Made by a program: the position numbers and the translations under genes. DNA of 7,364 bases from Holosporales bacterium (GTDB lineage: Bacteria; Pseudomonadota; Alphaproteobacteria; RUG11792): NCBI GenBank assembly GCA_031275915.1, contig JAISOC010000028.1:1-7364 (forward strand). The letters are read 5' to 3'. This document shows positions 6,112 through 7,364 of this stretch, piece after piece; the stretch's first letter is position 1, and each line of letters begins with the position of its first letter. The notes under the pieces are model-generated. The model was not told where the DNA came from and searched no databases. It was given only the letters and a program-made list of their open reading frames with translations.

Positions 6112-6636
6112 ATGGGAAAGTGCGGAAGTTATGCAGCTCTGGTGGCAGGATTGCTGATAATGGCTGGAGCTGGGTATTGCTCTGGAGATACGGAATTGTC
6201 ACAAGGCAGCGCAAGTTCAAGTACGATGGACAATGCGGTAGCAGAGTTATCGGCAAAAGTGCAATTAAATGTTTCTGCATTGGAACGAAGGGGTAAAGAA
6301 CTGCAAAAGCCAGCTGAACAAAAAAAGCAGAAAGAGTATTGGGCTATGATAAAACTGTTCCCTCCAGTGCCGGAGGAGTACAGTTTGGTGCAGAATGAAA
6401 CTGAAACAGGTGAATCAGGCGGGACGAAACTCGTAGAAATTAGTGAAGAAGGTAGCAGTGAGCTAACGCAAGACCAACTGACAGATATGGCCCAAAAGAT
6501 AGAAGGAAAAATTAAAGAGTATTCAAGTGTAAATGTAAATGTTGCAATACATCGAGCATATGATGATAAGTTGAGCCAGGCAGATATCGAGAAAATTGTA
6601 AAAATAATTGAAAAAGGGATGCACAGTATAAAATAA
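6112..6636 (+). CDS. Small exported protein of unknown function
   Basis: I do not recognise this 174-residue protein. From ATG 6112 it begins MGKCGSYAALVAGLLIMAGA, a short basic start and a hydrophobic core ending in Ala-Gly-Ala (18-20), a likely signal peptidase I site. Cys23 (AGYC) is only a poor lipobox because of Tyr at -1, so a lipoprotein is possible but not favoured. The mature part is polar and Ser/Glu/Lys/Gln-rich. A low-complexity Ser/Thr stretch (31-39) is followed by a helical segment (40-80; LSAKVQLNVSALERRGKELQ, 46-65), a probable loop with FPPVPEEY (83-90), a Gly/Glu-rich linker (97-119), and a C-terminal part (118-174) with two helical stretches around a short VNVNVAIH strand (140-147). 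Start choice rests on AAGGAG at 6099-6104. It is followed 35 bases later by a second exported-protein gene and is probably cotranscribed with it. GC in its first half (about 50% by hand count) exceeds the core genes. Confidence 0.75.
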   Translation: MGKCGSYAALVAGLLIMAGAGYCSGDTELSQGSASSSTMDNAVAELSAKVQLNVSALERRGKELQKPAEQKKQKEYWAMIKLFPPVPEEYSLVQNETETGESGGTKLVEISEEGSSELTQDQLTDMAQKIEGKIKEYSSVNVNVAIHRAYDDKLSQADIEKIVKIIEKGMHSIK

Positions 6637-6658
6637 GTTTTTCATAGGTGATAAAAAT

Positions 6659-6664
6659 GGGAGG
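6659..6664 (+). promoter_or_regulatory. Ribosome binding site of the second exported-protein gene
   Basis: GGGAGG lies 7 bases before ATG 6672. It favours MKKIRNV as the start over ATG 6648 or 6657. Confidence 0.8.
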
Positions 6665-6671
6665 ATGTATT

Positions 6672-7151
6672 ATGAAAAAAATTAGAAATGTGGCTGCCGT
6701 GTTAGCGTTTTCGGTGGTGTCGGTGGGGATACCAGTAGCACAGGGACAACAGGTAACAATCAGTGGTGATCGAGTCTTGGCTGGGCCCGTAGATGACGGT
6801 GTTCCGGCAACTGTTGCAGAAATCGCACGCTATGCGATGAGCCTCCGTGTTGATCTCAGGAGCCTATTTCTGTTTGCTATTACGACATCAGGGAGTATTA
6901 ACACCAATGGCTTTTGTGCAAGGGAAGTTCTCGCGATGATAAATAGTATAACACAAGCGACCGTATCAAAAATAGCATATAATCGTAATTCACGGCGAAT
7001 TATAATCACATTTGAGATCACACAAGAGCAAATAGTTACAGTAACACTTCAGCAGACAGATACAGGACACATTCAACTAACCAACATTACACCACAGTTG
7101 CCACTACTGCCTGATCCAGACCGAATAACCCCGAATCCAGAAGATGATTAA
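6672..7151 (+). CDS. Small exported protein of unknown function, Pro/Asp-rich tail
   Basis: I do not recognise this 159-residue protein. ATG 6672 gives a classical signal peptide: MKKIRN, a hydrophobic core AAVLAFSVVSVGI (8-20) and a likely cut after Ala-Gln-Gly (23-25). The mature protein has a helical part (46-69; ATVAEIARYAMSLRVDLRSL, 46-65), one Cys at 82 (NGFCARE), a second helix (83-98), then alternating strands (ATVSKIAYNRNSRRIIITFE, 96-115; QIVTVTLQQ, 120-128; IQLTNIT, 134-140). It ends in a Pro/Asp-rich tail (PQLPLLPDPDRITPNPEDD, 141-159). The helix-helix-strand order could be a small globular domain. Its first half is near 52% GC by hand count, clearly above accC or pheS, which may mean transfer or different codon selection. 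It shares a probable transcript with the exported-protein gene 35 bases upstream; no clear sequence similarity between the two is visible. Destination (periplasm, surface or host) cannot be told. Confidence 0.75.
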   Translation: MKKIRNVAAVLAFSVVSVGIPVAQGQQVTISGDRVLAGPVDDGVPATVAEIARYAMSLRVDLRSLFLFAITTSGSINTNGFCAREVLAMINSITQATVSKIAYNRNSRRIIITFEITQEQIVTVTLQQTDTGHIQLTNITPQLPLLPDPDRITPNPEDD

Positions 7152-7158
7152 TTTCCAC

Positions 7159-7193
7159 CTCACCACACCCTTTATAACAGGTCTTTTGGTGAG
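7159..7193. repeat. Inverted repeat just after the exported-protein pair
   Basis: CTCACCA (7159-7165) pairs with TGGTGAG (7187-7193), with a further ACC/GGT pairing inside (7167-7169, 7180-7182). There is no following T-run. It begins 7 bases after the stop codon and could stabilise the 3' end of the transcript. Confidence 0.45.
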
Positions 7194-7202
7194 AGCTACC
7201 AT

Positions 7203-7225
7203 AGCCTCAATCTGAAAGGCTTTTT
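7203..7225 (+). terminator. Short hairpin with T-run; terminator or start-site mask
   Basis: AGCCT (7203-7207) and AGGCT (7217-7221) form a 5-pair stem with a 9-base loop, and the run TTTTT (7221-7225) follows. It could end the exported-protein transcript. The right arm also contains most of the AAAGG that would serve as ribosome binding site for ATG 7228, so it may instead limit that start. Both roles are inference. Confidence 0.45.
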
Positions 7226-7227
7226 AT

Positions 7228-7364
7228 ATGCCTATCACCAAGATGAAATTACTTGCTCTTCATGCAACTATTTTGCGAAAATACGCTGGATTTTATAAAT
7301 TGCAGATGATGATTGCTGATGAAGTTAATTCCTTTATTTACGCTGTTTCTATTGCTTACGAGTT
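7228..7364 (+). CDS. Start of an unrecognised gene, cut by the window edge
   Basis: The frame is open from ATG 7228 for 45 codons to the window edge, after an in-frame stop at 7213-7215. AAAGG at 7215-7219 is 8 bases before the ATG, a reasonable ribosome binding site. A second ATG at 7243 (MKLLALHATILRKYAG) is possible but lacks a better site. The visible residues look like an amphipathic helical segment (LLALHATILRKYAGFYKLQM, 8-27, then MIADEVNSFIYAVSIAYE). There is no signal peptide and no motif I can name. With so short a piece it could also be a chance frame or a broken gene. Confidence 0.45.
   Translation, partial: MPITKMKLLALHATILRKYAGFYKLQMMIADEVNSFIYAVSIAYE

Noticed and set aside
1..7364. 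CRISPR array or insertion sequence
   Set aside because: No evenly spaced direct repeats and no transposase or terminal inverted repeats were found; the palindromes present are single and short.

Overview
The window is AT-rich (roughly 35% GC by hand count in the core genes, higher at the right end). It looks like a chromosomal piece of a host-associated alphaproteobacterium. Two things suggest this: the lysophospholipid acyltransferase has the alphaproteobacterial NSGxYWPRR pattern, and the phage-type capsid protein resembles those of alphaproteobacterial gene transfer agents (GTAs). A Rickettsiales- or Holosporales-like intracellular bacterium is the best guess. This comes from sequence style, not from a database match.

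Left block (1-3447, minus strand). Read right to left, this is a head-to-tail run: plsC-like acyltransferase, accB (biotin carrier protein), accC (biotin carboxylase), then tatC (running off the window). The spacers are 44 bases (plsC/accB), 6 bases (accB/accC) and 150 bases (accC/tatC). The block therefore joins malonyl-CoA production for fatty acid synthesis, phosphatidic acid synthesis and Tat protein export. The accB-accC pair is the classical one; the flanking genes are less usual partners.

Middle block (3448-4750). A spacer with a long imperfect hairpin is followed by a lone HK97-fold major capsid gene on the minus strand, with no terminase, portal, protease or tail gene beside it. It is encoded without the usual N-terminal scaffold (delta) region. 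Its start lies 58 bases from a divergent tRNA-Val(CAC) gene.

Right block (4751-7364, plus strand). A spacer carries three short palindromes whose centres are exactly 14 bases apart, then a consensus-like sigma-70 promoter and pheS. The usual partner pheT does not follow. Instead there is a hairpin, a candidate promoter and two small unrecognised genes, both with export signals, strong ribosome binding sites and raised GC. Two further hairpins and the start of another unrecognised gene lie at the right edge.

The best candidates for something undescribed are the orphan mature-form capsid gene and the pair of small exported proteins. Neither can be assigned a function from sequence alone.
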